Shown here: piece after piece, positions 63,236-64,000 of the stretch
Position numbering within the stretch: the stretch's first letter is position 1
Layout: the number at the start of each line of letters is the position of its first letter
Assembly (NCBI GenBank): GCA_964631235.1
Contig: CAZVZX010000002.1
Coordinates: 1 to 64,000, forward strand
Direction of reading: 5' to 3'
Source of the DNA: JARKPK01 sp964631235
GTDB taxonomy: Bacteria; Planctomycetota; Planctomycetia; Pirellulales; Thermoguttaceae
Length of the DNA: 64,000 nucleotides
The notes under the pieces: generated by a model
Databases searched by the model: none
The model's input: the letters and a program-made list of their open reading frames with translations, nothing else
Told to the model about the DNA's origin: nothing
Made by a program: the position numbers and the translations under genes

Positions 63236-64000
63236 CGCCGCGGCAATCCAAGCTCCAGTTTTCGTTGCAGGCATTCCCTGGTTTCATCGGCGTCCATCCG
63301 CCGGAAGGTCAGGGCCATATCGAACAGCCTCATTTCCTGTTGCAGCACCGCACCATCGTCGCGCACCCATAATCGTCCTCGGGCTCGTTCGCGGCCCGTT
63401 CCCAAACCGTCATCGGCGCGATACTCGACGACCCATGCCAGCAGGTTCTGTCCGCCCCAACTGATCGGCTCGCGCCGATCCACCACCGCATGAAGGATTT
63501 CCATCGCCTGATGAGGCTGCAACGGATTATACACCGGCACCGTCCAAGTTTGTCCCTCGCGGAGACCGGGCAAATGAGTTTGCGGCGAAAGAATGTCGCC
63601 CATCACGGCCTTTGGCGGCAAGGCCACAACGCGCTCGATCGGCTGCGGCAGTCGCGAACCGGTAACGGTCAATTGCACCTGCGAGCCTTCGACAATTCCT
63701 CGGAGCCGGACCCACCGCTCTCGCTGATAGTAGAGGCTGGAATCGAACTCCATCAGGTTGCCCAATCCGTCGATGCGAACGACGCTTTGGGTGTCCAAAT
63801 ACAGATGCTGCGGGATCACAGTGCGCAGCAGCTCACCCATCGCCCCTGGCCTGCCGTTAAAGAGCGCGGCGGCGTCGAGCCGCACACAGCTTTCGATTTC
63901 CACCGGCCCTTCGCGGGATGGATGCGTTTCGCTGAGCGCCCAGCCGAGGGGCTTGCCTTCGCACGCTAGCACCCAGCCAACCGTCGGTTCAGTCCGCTGA
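63232..64000 (-). CDS. Hypothetical protein of the ABC exporter operon, 5' part cut by the window edge
   Basis: No recognised domain. The frame is open from the window edge (QRTEPTVGWVLACEGK...) without a start, so the N-terminus lies beyond 64000. The visible ~256 residues are soluble, beta-rich and without obvious membrane helices or catalytic motifs (for example VVRIDGLGNLMEFDSSLYY, PLQPHQAMEILHAVVDRRE, LLAWVVEYRADDGLGTG). Its stop overlaps the ATPase start, so it belongs to the same export operon. It may be a periplasmic or accessory component; this is inference from context only. Confidence 0.75.
   Translation of the reverse strand, partial: QRTEPTVGWVLACEGKPLGWALSETHPSREGPVEIESCVRLDAAALFNGRPGAMGELLRTVIPQHLYLDTQSVVRIDGLGNLMEFDSSLYYQRERWVRLRGIVEGSQVQLTVTGSRLPQPIERVVALPPKAVMGDILSPQTHLPGLREGQTWTVPVYNPLQPHQAMEILHAVVDRREPISWGGQNLLAWVVEYRADDGLGTGRERARGRLWVRDDGAVLQQEMRLFDMALTFRRMDADETRECLQRKLELGLPRR

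Overview
This is a GC-rich bacterial window. Gene content points strongly to the Planctomycetes, probably a Pirellulales-like lineage. The clues are an iduronate-2-sulfatase-type sulfatase, a secreted ThuA-domain protein, a secreted FAD oxidoreductase with a discoidin tail, a PA14/PKD/TPR secreted protein beside a MoxR ATPase, and two signal peptidases I that carry inserted zinc-ribbon and jelly-roll segments. A 25-base run of N at 32801-32825 shows that this is a draft scaffold. No rRNA, tRNA, CRISPR array, transposase or phage gene was seen. The placement is inference from gene families; no marker gene is available to confirm it.

Layout. 0-5.2 kb: 5'-truncated uvrA, an MBL-fold nuclease-like gene and a ThuA protein. 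5.5-14.8 kb: class I hybrid cluster protein (hcp, minus strand) divergent from a Crp/Fnr regulator, then apbE, two tandem signal peptidases and lptB on the plus strand. 14.9-22.8 kb: motA-motB, ilvN-ilvC, a ClpP-like protease with an LpxL-like acyltransferase, a small unknown protein and isocitrate dehydrogenase. 23.5-29.4 kb: MMPL/RND transporter, galK and lpdA. 29.5-35.8 kb (minus): divergent AnmK-like kinase, a glutamine-amidotransferase-like protein lacking its nucleophile, the assembly gap, and a secreted clan GH-A hydrolase. 36.5-44.7 kb (plus): perR, ferritin, ahpC, two-cluster ferredoxin, metal permease with HMA domain, a two-gene SufC/SufB unit and a flavodiiron protein. 44.9-53.6 kb: FAD oxidoreductase, ftsH, small zinc protein, thermonuclease-like protein and sulfatase. 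53.7-64 kb: ABC-F ATPase, PA14/PKD protein, MoxR, YidD, and an ABC-2 export operon running off the right edge.

How it fits together. The most coherent theme is survival of an oxygen-sensitive cell under O2, peroxide and NO stress. The 36.5-44.7 kb block combines a PerR-type sensor with iron storage, peroxide removal, electron supply, metal export, minimal Fe-S assembly and O2/NO reduction. Some 28 kb away, hcp has an upstream region with a perfect FNR-type box placed exactly as in class II activated promoters, and the divergent Crp/Fnr protein has the recognition-helix residues that read such a box.

Non-coding structure. A previously unannotated interspersed repeat of about 100 bp occurs in five diverged copies (23.1, 39.7, 41.3, 51.0 and 58.3 kb). 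Two of them flank the metal permease gene in inverted orientation. Other signals are GC-rich hairpins 3' of hcp and ilvC, an 11-bp perfect palindromic stem at 32.49 kb, a 13-bp inverted repeat pair at 31.0 kb, and a plausible sigma-70-type promoter before the MMPL gene.
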